Assembly: GCF_001649575.2 (NCBI RefSeq)
Contig: NC_051445.1
Location: forward strand, 13,453,430 to 13,517,429
DNA from: Kryptolebias marmoratus
Lineage: Eukaryota > Chordata > Actinopteri > Cyprinodontiformes > Rivulidae
Length of the DNA stretch: 64,000 nt
Direction: 5' to 3'
The notes below the pieces were generated by a model, which was given only the letters and a program-made list of their open reading frames with translations, was not told the origin of the DNA and did not search any database. The stretch's first letter is position 1. Each line of letters begins with the position of its first letter. Below are positions 1-12,000 of this stretch, in pieces. A program made the position numbers and the translations under genes.

Positions 1-49
1 ATTCCTATATGTTTACTACAAACTGTTTGTACTCTGGTGTCTCTTACAG

Positions 50-129
50 TCAGAGCCTGGTGAACCTTCTAGTAACTGGCCATGCTGTTTCTAATGTATG
101 GGATGGAGACAGGGAATGCTCTGGCATGA
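50..129 (+). CDS. mindy3: mindy3 internal exon (first one in window)
   Basis: The acceptor is ...ctcttacag and the donor is gtaaga. The exon encodes QSLVNLLVTGHAVSNVWDG then DRECSGM, one of the most conserved MINDY3 blocks. One base at the 5' side completes a codon begun in the preceding exon, outside the window. One base (A) is left at the 3' end and forms AAA (Lys) with the next exon. Confidence 0.94.
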
Positions 130-3023
130 GTAAGAGTTGGAACTGTAAACATCAAACATGAAATTGCTTCATGTACACGCTTTGACTCAGCAAATTCATA
201 TCAGATTTGCAGAATTCTTTTGCGGTCCCAGATTTAAACCATTTTCTTTGAGGGCAATAAATTTAAAATTCCACCCCGTTGCATAGAAATAATTCTTTCC
301 AGTCTGACATCGAAAGCCTTCTTTGTAACATTTCTTTATTTCTTTTAGAACTACATGGAATTCATAAACAAGCATCAGTTGGCTTCCTCACACTAATGGA
401 ATCACTGCGCTACTGCAAGGTACGAACACATACACACTGTAGGTTTGTGTTCAGACAAATCAAGCAGCTTTAAAAGGTTAATAAATTAATTAAAGTCCTG
501 TAAAGTAACTGGATGGCTTTTAAGACTTACCTGATAGACCTGTTTACAAAAAATCCTGTATAATTTATAAGTGTTTCTTGAGAGCTCAGAATAGTAGCGT
601 GTCTTTGTGAAAAAGACACATTAGGTTAGAAACAATTCCTAATTGATAATAGTAATTGCTGAAAATAGACACTCATTTGTTATACGCTCTTTCTTCTATC
701 TCTGTGCATGTGTTCGTCTCAGGTCGGCGCATTCCTTAAGTCTCCAAAGTTCCCTATTTGGATTCTTGGCAGCGAAACTCATCTCTCTGTATTTTTCACC
801 AAGGCAAGTTCAGCACACTCATCCATAAGGGAGCTAACACATATTTCACACGCCAACACACCGTGTGTAACACAAGTCCGTCTTCTCAGCAGGTTAGAAA
901 AACCAGAATAAGGAATGTGCTTAAGAGAAATAATATAGTGCAGATCAGATATCTATGTGGTGAAAAAAGAAAGGCAGAGAGAGGAAAGGAGAAATATGAG
1001 TGCAGGAAATTGTCACATAAGGCCGGTTGTTCTTGGCTGTCCACCTATAAAACATTAAGCAGAAAAAAGCTGACTTTCCAAAGATAAATTCAACAAACAC
1101 AGACTCACCATCATCATTATTCTCTCTTCTCTCAACATTAGCTCACACCGAGTTAGGTTGTTCAGTCGTGACCTAAACAATGTTTTTGTCATAATCTGTT
1201 GGTTCAACTGCTGATTTTAGACTTTAGTGAGAGACTTAACATGTTCCTTTATTGTCAGGTGGTTTTTAACTAAAAAACTAAATACATGTTGTAGCACTTT
1301 TTTACACATTGTAATTTTTTTTTTGACAATGTTTCCCACATAAACTGCTCTGAACCAGTTCAGTTTGTCTTGACAAGTTACCATGTCTCCATCCATCCAT
1401 TGTCTGTCACTTGTTCCGGGGTCAGGTCACGGGGGCAGCATCTTGATCAGGAAAGCTCAGATATCTCTTCCCACAGCCACCTCTTCCAGCTCTTCTGGGA
1501 GGATTCCAAGGCGTTCCCTGTCCGGCTGAGAGACAAAAAATGAGTCTCTCCAGCTTGTCCTTGATCTTTCCAGGGGGTATCCTCCCAGTTGGACTTGCCT
1601 GGAACACCTCCCTAAGGAGGCGTCCAGGGGGCATCCTTACCAGATGCCCGAACCACCTCAGCTGGCTCCTCTCGATGTGGAGGAGGAGCGGCGGCTCTAC
1701 TTGGAGCCTCTCCCTCAGATAACTAAACTTCTCACCCGATCTCTAAGGGCGAGCCCAGCTACTCTGAAGAGAATACTCATGTCATCCACTTGTATCCGCA
1801 ATCCCGTTCTTTGTGTCACTACTCAGAGTTCATGACCATAGGTGAGGGTAGGAACGTAGACCGACCGGTAAACTGAGAGCTTTGTTTTGCAGCTCAGCTC
1901 CCTCTTCACCACAACGGAGCGGTACAGAGTACGCAATACTGCGGAAGCCGCACCAATCTGTCGATCAATCTCACTATTCATTCTTCCCTCACTCGTGAAC
2001 AAGACCCCGAGATGCTTAAACTCCTCCACTTGAGGCAGTGCCTCATTCCCAACCCAGAGAGAGCAGTCCACCCTTCTCCGACTGAAGACCATGGCCTTGG
2101 AGGTGCTAATTCTCCTCCCACCCGCTTCACACTCAGCTGCGAACCACTCTAGTGAGAGCTGGATCCATGTGTGAAATGGGGGAGCTGTTAGTTGATTAGT
2201 TTTAATGGGAAAGAAAAAGGCTTGTCTAAAACATGCCTATCATGAAAATCTTGTTGGTTTTACCATTTAATCAAAATTAGAAAACAACAACCTACTTGTT
2301 TACTCAGTCTTTAGTTTGTTGATGTTTTTAAAAGTATTTACTTGTTAAAAACAGTAATAATAATATTAATTCCTTGTGTGCTTTATGTAATACTCTGAGC
2401 TTAAGCAGTCTGTATAAGTGTTCTTTACAAACCAAGTGACTCTTGAGGCTTGTCTGTGACTTATTAGAGCCAGGGAAGGGCCTTTTTTGTACCAGTGTTC
2501 CAGGGTTTGCTGGATAATAATGCGTACTTGTTCAAGCTTAAACTACAAGGTATAAAAATCACTCTGCCACTGAGGTATTGTTAGATCTTTAAGAGAAACC
2601 TCTGCTCTTAAAAAATAAATAATTTGTTAGATTACTCAGTCATTGTGTGTGATTACACATGTAAAAGTGTAACATCCCGTACAGCTATAGCAAGTGAATT
2701 AACTCCAGCAGTTTAGCAAATCAGTTTCTTCCTGCTTCTACGGAAATAGTACGAAGAAGCACGAGGGGAAAAAACGGTTGAGACATTCATCTCCATCCTA
2801 ACACCACACCCTTAATACAGCATTGATTAAAAGGCCGGTTACATGAATAAAGCCCCGTCCGGCTGGGTGAGTGTATCATATGTTCGCTTGGTGATGAACC
2901 GAAGTCATCGTGTATGCGCTAATGACTTTGCAATTGTAACAACTCCCCCACAGCTAGTGACATGTCTTTACATACATTGCAGAGCAGAGGAAACCTAATC
3001 CTGATTAGCTTTAGTGTGGTGCT

Positions 3024-3054
<31 letters not shown>

Positions 3055-6000
3055 TCAGGTGGATGGCTTACAGTAAGGAATGTGATTCCAAAGTTTTCAT
3101 CTGGATCCATTTGTTCCACTGCAGACCGGGAACACACTGGTGCATGCATCCATGCTGACGTACACGGCTGGCTCTTCACTGAGCTCGTGGCAATTTGCTT
3201 TTCAGTTTGACAACCAAGTTGAAGGGGGAAGTGATGGGGCAAGGTTACTTTGCTGGTAATCCTGACAAAGTTTGACATCATCTTTTGTTTTTTTGTTGTA
3301 GAGCAAATTTGTTTCAAGCTAATTTAAAGCACGTTTTTTTAGGTGTTGCGATACAAAAATATACACAACTTGGTTATATTGCTTTTAGCTTCAACAAAGA
3401 GCCATTCCCACACAAGGAGAAAACCTGATCCCTGCCTCTGATGTGACGGTGGCTCCTTCTTTCAGACACAGGGGACACCTGTTTATTCCCTTGAGTGTCT
3501 GTCAGAATGTGACTACGGCTTTTAGACCATCAGCTTAATAGCATTTGTGTGTTTTATCTAATCTACCTACAAAAAAGCCATTTTGCCATTTCTGTTCCCT
3601 TTCCACAGCAGCCCCCCAGCCCAAGCACTTTACCTTGATACAGACGAGTGTATCAAGGTATGTGCCCTTGTGAGAAAGAGCTGAGTGTGTATAATGGCAT
3701 GTAACTGTATCTGTTTTTGGGCAAAAGTTTCTGAGATACAAGAAGAAAAAAAAGGTTGTTTTATTAGGGTGCTTTTGAGGTTATAGTAGGTAGGTTGCCC
3801 CACTGAAGGATTCTCCTGCAAATCTCAGTCTTCCTCTTTACGTTATTGGTCCCTCGTGGTACGCAAGAAGAAGAAAAGGAAGTCGAGAGGAAGGATGCAC
3901 TTAAAAGAGCACTACAGCAGTCACTCAGGAAAGGGACCTGGGGGAGGGTGATCCTCCTGTGACATTTCTCATCACTCTTTACTCTGCCCTCGCTGAGTGA
4001 TGAGGTTCACAGGCTGTGTTCGAGCTTCTCCGGGGAGCTACGTGTGCTTCTGCCTGTGCATGTACACAGTAGTTGTGTTCTGGGTTGGTGATTTACTGGG
4101 AGAGGGCAGTCGCCGCGGCGCTCCGCGTCTCCTAAGACTTCGATTTCTGTTTGCAGACGCACACGAGGCGTCCTTCAAGGGCTCCTAAAGAGCAAGAAAT
4201 TGTGTGCTGACACGGTTAATTCAGTGAAGCTATGTTGACATAAATAAAGTCAACTTTAAGGGTTACCATAACTGGAAAGTGTAGTAAATTATTCAAAACT
4301 CTCATGTAATTCATTACTGCTTTCTGCAGCCTTCTACCGTCTGTGGAAGGTCACTATAAACTATGGCCGCGATACAACTATTGTTTGAAATACAACTAGA
4401 AAATAATCTAGTTATAGAGATAATGTTACAAGTAGTAACCAACCAAATTCTTTTTTGTAAAATAACCAGTTTTCCAAATTGGACATTAAGAATAATTTCT
4501 TGACTTTTTAACAGGCCAAGGAAAACGGTACATCTTTTAAAAGAGAAGGAACTTTTAAGGATTTTTTTTTGTCTTCTAAACAGGATTACTTACTGTTTTT
4601 CATTTGATCAGTGGGTGCGGGCCACATGTAAACACAATGTAACAAAGCGGTGTACATTAACAGTCATTAATAATCTGTGACAGGTCAGACCAAAGGTCAT
4701 TGTAGAAGGATGAAAGGCTGTCGTCGTCAGCGTGCACGCGCTGCATTATTTTACGTTTTCCCCCGGGTGTCTGTCTGTGTTATAAGACCCATCATTGTGC
4801 CATACAACTACACTCTGGCGTCTCATCTCTTTTTAGTGGGACGCACTTTTGGTCATCCAAGACAGCCTCATAAATCACTGCATTGTCCGGCCTGTCACAC
4901 CTGAAGCTCATGTGCTTGTACACAAACCTGCGATAGAAACTGCGCTCTCATTATGTTGCAAAAAAAAGAAGCTTTCCACATTTTTTTCATTATGATCTCT
5001 TGGGAAACAAGCTACCTGAGGGGAACCACACCACATTCAAAAATACACGGAGTCTACATGAGAAGCCTTCGTGTATAATGCACTTTCCCCATTCTGTCAT
5101 GTCATGTAGTGAGCTTATCTGTACCTGCTGTGAACAAGACAAGAGGCACCGTCCAAGACCTCTGCTTTGTTGTTTTGAAACTGAGCCCTCTAAACATACT
5201 CTGTGACCACTCTTAGCCTCTCAACACACACAATAGCTCTTTAGGCGGACAGGAGGGGAAAGAAAGTAATTCTAGTAAAGCACTGCGCCTACCTGTCTTA
5301 CCTGAAGTAGCTACCTCGATGTGGAGATAAAGGTTGAAAGGCGGAAGGAAGAATGAACAAAAAAAAAAAAAAATCAAGGGTGGGAGGGCAGGAAGCGCGA
5401 CGAAAGTGGAGTACCTACTTAGCACAGGAAAGGGTAAATAAAGAGGGCAAGAAAGAGAATAACTACCAAACAAGCTTTTGTGCTTTTATCTCAGAGATTA
5501 TAAGGCAGGAAGTACAAGCTGATAACAAAACGGGTAAATCACATTAATTGTAAAGCACATTAGATCTATTTAGCTAAAAAATGGGTCTGGATCCACCATT
5601 AGCGAAAATAATTCTGCTTGTTTTTCCACAAAAAAAACCATTTGAAAGTGTTTGCGAAGACATGTTTAATTTCAAAACGGGCTGACCGGTTTTGCTCTGA
5701 GCAAATGCTCTTCATTATGTTGTGTATTTAAGTCAGTGGGATGGTGTGTATGTGTGTTGTTCTTGCTTTAAACCTTTGGGGTATCTTGTTGTTGCTCTGT
5801 CGTACAGGTCAAGGGTTTGTGCACAAAAAGGTCAAACTGCAAAGTTTGGAATGTGCTCCTTGATTTCATTAGCCACACTTAAAAAGAGCTGCCCTTGGTG
5901 TAGCTGTGTGTGTGTGTGTGTCATTGTAATGTGTGTTTGCATGAGCACACGAGAGAATAGAATTGACTGCTCCAGTATAAGCAAACACTTATCATCAGGG

Positions 6001-9000
6001 GATGTAATGTATTTATTGCACAGATTCTGAGTATAACAAATACCTTCACAGTGGAGAGGAAAGAAATGCTGAGGCATACAAACACACTCTCACAAACCTC
6101 CCTGCAGCGCCTGTTAGCTCCATGACTTGTTTTCCAACTCAGCAGCATCTTCCTGAGGCCTCTAATAAAACACAGATCAAAGACAAGCAAGCAGACATGT
6201 CATTATACACACACACACACACGTAATTTCTTCTGCTGTTAGAGCAGATGCACATAGACTAGCATTATCTTGCGCTCGGATGAGTCACGGTCTATTCTCC
6301 TCTTTTCTGTGTGCTCTTAGTGTTGTTTTTTTGAACATGCCATAATGGTATGTTGTGCTCAGTTCCCTGATGGCCACTTACTGCTGTTTATCTTCTGAAA
6401 AAAATGTGACTGACACGTAATTGTAAGTTGACTAGGTGATTTACAACAAATGTGTCCATCCTGTTTTGAAAGATGTGCTTCGGTTCACGAGGTTCACTGG
6501 GATTTAATTGAAGCTTAAGGTTAATTTAGCCTCTCATCACATTGGGATTAGACGTGTGTTTTCTTACAGTTTTTCCCAAACAGTTTGTCTTTTTCGACTT
6601 GTCAAATGCAAAGAAAGTTTTTCATCATCTTTTTTTTTTTTTTTTCTTCCCCCTCCCTTTGTGAACTGGCGTCCCCCTTCACAACGCAGACATATCCAGC
6701 TCAGGACAAATCTGCTGTCAGATTTATGGAGCCTGTAATGTTAACATATCAGGCCCCTGCTTTACTCTGTGTGACAGAGCAGTGTGTGAGCGCACATTCG
6801 CTGGTTTGCGACTGTTTTTCTTTGCGTTCGAAGAGCCTGCAGCTGGGAGTCATCTCTTCTTGATGTGTCCACCCCCGAACGCCCCGCTTTCCTTGAGCGA
6901 GCCCCGATCTCAGTCCTAAGTGGACTGTGAAAACCCAAGCAACTCGCATGGATCTGAGGCTCAAGTTTTAATAACGAGGCCTGCTGAAGGAGATGAGCAA
7001 GGGTTCATTTGTTCTCCCAAAACATGAAGTGTTTGCCCAGCGATTTGTTGTCATAAATACTCTCCCTCCCACACATGTGGAGGAACACTGAGATTCCTCT
7101 GCTTTCGTCTACACATTGTGCAGCAGAGTGTATGTCGCCTACCTACCTACCTATCTACAGAGGATTATCTTAAGCAGAAAAAACTTTTTTTTTTTTCCTC
7201 AGGAATAAAATGCCTTTTGGCAGCGAATGATACTGTATTTGTATGCGTGTTTGTTTGTCTGCCTTGTTAGCAAAATATCTCATGTGCAAGGCAACAGATT
7301 TTTCATGAAACTCAAAGTAATCATTGGATGCGCATCTACAACGAAACCCGTTCAAGGTGACCATCACAGCTGATCGGCCTTTAAAAAATGACTTTAATTT
7401 AGTCAGTTTTACAGATATTGAGCGAAAATTGGGTGTGGTTGTAACTGAGTCATTCCCAACACATATCACGAGCGCTAACTGATTGCATGTAGTCACACAA
7501 CGTTATTGCCAAGATTTGACCAATACCGATAGAACGCTGTCATATCTTAACATTAGATGATCTTAGTTAAAAACTCCAAGATGAAAAATGCAGGGCAATA
7601 TACGTGTATATATGCTCATTGAAGAAATGCTTGGCCTTTAATTTTTTAATGGAGTCATATGACATGCAGCCTCCCCTCTGCTTGTAAATGCTTGTTTTTT
7701 ATGTTGTTGCCTAACAGAAACTTTGTGGTTATTCTGCCATTAAACTTGTGAGTTTTGAACACAGTCTTCGTAGAAGGAAATTATTAATGGTTAAAAAATA
7801 AGATTAGACCAGGCATGAGAATACATTCCTGTCTACTAAGATCACTGGGTCTCTCTGGACTTCAAGTATTTAGTGTTCAGAATTTTAAACACTACCTTGA
7901 TGGTTTAAAATGTGATCCAACCTCATCTGTAGACAAAGTTGTTCATAAAAAAAGAGACACCTGATTGATAAAACCTTTTAGATTTATTATTATACAGCCA
8001 TGTGACTTATGTAGTGGTGATCTGATTTGACTGTAGCACTGTAGTGAGGCTTGAAGGCTCTTTTAATCAGCATGTTATGTAATGTGGAGGCCTGTCATTA
8101 AAGGCATCACCCATGTGTAGATCAATAAACACGCCTCGGTTTTTTCATTCCCTGCTAAGCAGTTTTTTGTTTTTGTAACTCTGTCAACAAACACTGCAGA
8201 GCTTATCACTGAACGTGGTCTATATATGTAGGACTTGATTTCCTGATTGTGTGTTTGGAATGAAAACAGGCTGTCTAACTTTATCAGAGCATCGGTTAAT
8301 AACCCAGTGGTCTCTCCTGATTGCCCTTACACTGCACAGGCTCTCTCACAGTAACAGAAAATACAATTTATAGCGAGTCTATTTCCTTGATTGTTTTAAA
8401 TCTTCTTTGTTTACTTTCCATTCCATTATCCTCTTTGGTTGATTTCTTTGTGGTCCCTTTTTTTGGCATCGATTCGTCATGCAGTTTCTAACTTTGTCTC
8501 TGCTGTGTTCTGTCTTTCCTCTTTATTGCTGTCTCTCAACAGGAGATGTCGCTTGTAGGTCCAGAGTCTCCGTCAGAACAGGCGAGAAGGGTTTTCCAGT
8601 CATTCGATCCTGAAGGTAACGACCAACAAGTGTTTGAATCCTGTCGATTTTACACCTGATCATATTCTCCCATCTTTCTCCCACTGAGCTTGTTTCTTTT
8701 GTTGGGTGTAGTGCACCAAACTCTTTGAAAAGTGTTATTTGGTTTGTTCAAGCTTTCACACAGCTCCTGGTTCTGGTCCTTCTTATCTCTTCCCTACTTC
8801 TTTGTTATAAATTCTTTCTCATCTTCCACTGCCCGCCTCTTCTTTTTTTTTTTATCTTGCTCTTTTTATTTTCTTCGGCAGGGGACCAAGTGTCCGCTCT
8901 CTCATCTTCACTGTTGTTGTTTAATCTAGTGAGACCAGCTCCTCAAACAGCTGAGTCAACCATCCCGCTTCATCCCTCTTTTCCTCATTTTCGCTCTTAC

Positions 9001-12000
9001 GTCACATCTAGGTGACTGAGGTAAAAGGTGATGGGAAGGACACAAATTCTTTAATTTCTTCTTGGATTTTGAATTTATGCATAAAAAATGATTGATGGTA
9101 ATCTGTCTTGTTCTTTGAAAAAGAGTTCCCATTATTTAGAATCAGCTGTTAAGAAAACAATATTCGCTGACATAAAAGAACAAGAATCCAGTCCATTTTT
9201 AATTTACGGTCAACTCAAAATATTTGCTGTGTGTTCCAGAGAGCAGCTATTATTGTGTTTATCACAGCCGTGTACTGTACAGCTCCTTCTGGCACATAAT
9301 ATAGTTTATTGCCCCAGCCAGTGGTCTGCTATGTGCCAAATACCCTATTTCACCTGACCTACAAATAATAAAAATCTCTTATAAATTAAGATCTTTTTAG
9401 TGCTCGTAAACACAAAAAAAGCAACAACATAAAACGTTTTTGTTTTTTTTTAAACATCTGTGAAGTGTTCTCCATCTTCTTGGATATCTGAGAAACATGG
9501 GAGGGCTGCAGAAAAGTCAGGAGTCAGTTTAAAGAGATTAGCACTCGCTCTCTGAGCGCCACATGTTCAGTCGAGTAAATCACCAGTTGCAACATATACC
9601 TCCATATTTATGTTTTTTTTTTTTTATGGCGTAATGAAGCATGCGTTTCTGTTACAATAAACAGCATTATTCACTCCGCTTCATAGGAACGTGCCGATTT
9701 GTAGACGCCCTGTAGGTGATGCAATCGTCCCCCGAGATGAATCCAACGTGCTAGGAGCAGTTCTGTCTGCTCGAGCAGCCTCGACAATAAATATGTAAAC
9801 ATAACTGTCAGATGTTGTTTCCCTGTTTGTCATTTGTTTCTTCCTGTTGCACGGCGTACCAGTCCTGCTATCATCTGCCAGCACATTCTGCATACCATAT
9901 GGTCGGCTCTCTCCCACACGTTGTGCGCACAAGAAGCACATGCTTCATTTACAATTGGTGCGCCCGCAGACTCGAACGCATACGTATACGCACATGAAAG
10001 GAGACCGTACACAACACAGATATTCATGCACGACGCACTTAAGTGCTGTGAAAAAGGACATAAATCTGTCTGATGTGTGGAGTCAGGAGCGCTCCCTGTG
10101 TTGTGGAAAAAGGCCGCCACACACATTCGCGCGCACACACTACGGTGACTCACAAGAGCCACTGAGAAATCCCCCATTTCAGTGGCTGTAAAATATTAGT
10201 TTGTCATGTCCCTGTGTTGTGCCCCGTTTGTGTGTCGTCTTTGCTCGCTGTCACACTATCAGTTGTTTGCTCTCGGAGAACATCTGGTTTGAGGCGGTGA
10301 AGAACAGAGCTGCTTACAGAGCAAACAAGCTTAGTTACCGTCAGTGTATCTTAAGAACACAGCTGGAATGTTTGCGCGGATCTGAACGAGGCACCGCATG
10401 GCTAATGTTTCACTGCCACAAACCTGTAAGTGCTTGTGATTGAAAAATGATAAAAAGATTAAAAACATGTTGGTGTTTAGAGTTGCTCGTTTCATATGAA
10501 CTAACCAACAATATCAGTGAATAATGTTCAGAGGTAGAGGAGTACGAATGTGTGTATGTTGTGTCTGATGAGTTTATTGCCCAGGGCCTATGATCTCACT
10601 ACTTTGTGCCACACTGTATGTGTGTTGGAAGAGTCTTTGCCTCAGCTTTCTCATTTCTGACCTATCTGGGATGATCCAGCTGCTGCTTATTTCTTTTAAT
10701 CTTTTTCTCCTTTTCTAGATAATGGCTTCATCCCGGAGTCTCTGTTGGAGGACGTAATGAAAGCTCTTGACCTCGTCTCAGAGCCCGAGTAGTAAGTGCT
10801 TGCCTGTTCAAGGCTTTCTGTATGTTTGCATCCGAGTGTATTAGTTGGTGCTGGTGCGTGTCGCACCTGTGGAGCGTCTAAAGTTCTGCCTCGTGAGTCA
10901 AGGCCAGGCCAGGTCAGTAACCCTGTGCTCAGGTTTCACTACCAGGCTAAAGTAAGGCCAGAAACGGACTGCGATAAAAGCCTGGGAAGAAAGAGGGAGA
11001 AGAAGTCAGAAACGGCCTTAGAGTGAGATCATTAACAGCAGGAATAAAGACTGAGAAATCGAGGAAACGCTTAAAAGTGCCGCTTCAAACAGAAGCACGT
11101 TCTCCTCGGAGGAACAATAAGTCCAAAGGCTGCAGCCACGGGCCCGGCCAAGTCTAGACCACTGATCGGGTCTGCAGACCCCCAGATGGTCAATACATTA
11201 CAACAAACTGAGAGGAGACTCCCAGTCAACAACCGCTTTTGCAGGGATTCCTAAATCTTAAAAACGTAGCATCTTTAGTGCACGAAGAAAATGAATTACC
11301 TGCAGCATCAATACATTTTTCTTTAGAAATTCTGTATGTGACCTGAAACAGCCTGATGGGACCAACTTTGTGGACACAAGTTGGTCACAGCAAAAGTGTT
11401 TGCATGTTTCTACAGCATTTACATTTGATTCAGTCAATCGATCTTAAGTTACTTCCAGTTACAGAATGTTTTATTAATTTACTCAATGATCATTGTGTAA
11501 ACTCTCATCATATTTTTAAAAAACTCATGCTGTGTATAAAGAACAAGCAGACCACAACTAAACTATCGGTCCTTGAAAGCTCAAACTAACTCACAAACTA
11601 GTTCATGATAACTAGATATTGATTCCAATGACAGCTTTTTTGCATCATTATCTCCAAATGTCAGTATATCCCATTTATTTTTAGAGATTCTGTTTTCAGA
11701 AGCACTTTAAGCGAGGTTTGAGAGAGGGTCTTTCTCCTGCTTCTGTGTTTGAGCTCTTCTCCCCATTTTCTGCCTTAAAAGGCCAATCTGCCCAATTTTT
11801 TTTTATCATAGCGGAATAATAAAAACACTGATCCAACACGGAGGAATGTCTGGAAAGAAGTATATTTAGTTGTACCACAGTATTCGTGAAAGCATGCGCA
11901 CACTGACCAAAACGGGCACTGATGAGGTAAGTTTGGCTCGGCCGTCCTACACAGAGCTTGTTATTTCATGCAGCGCTGACCGGTTCGTATTACCGCCTCG

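Larger units (their letters stand above)
804..8542 (+). other. mindy3 intron of 7.7 kb with GC-AG ends
   Basis: This long intron contains an antisense LINE fragment (about 1389-2165), a (GT)n tract at about 3023-3050, a poly-T run near 6630-6645, and a short piece of a dispersed repeat at about 7615-7648 that recurs in itga8 introns. The remaining sequence is A+T-rich. Open frames in it are short, lack splice context and resemble no protein I know. I see no gene inside it. Confidence 0.7.

Noticed and set aside
9680..10191. Overlapping open frames on both strands in a mindy3 intron (114-115 codons)
   Set aside because: They mirror each other on opposite strands, are not conserved in any protein I know, and lie between well-defined mindy3 exons.
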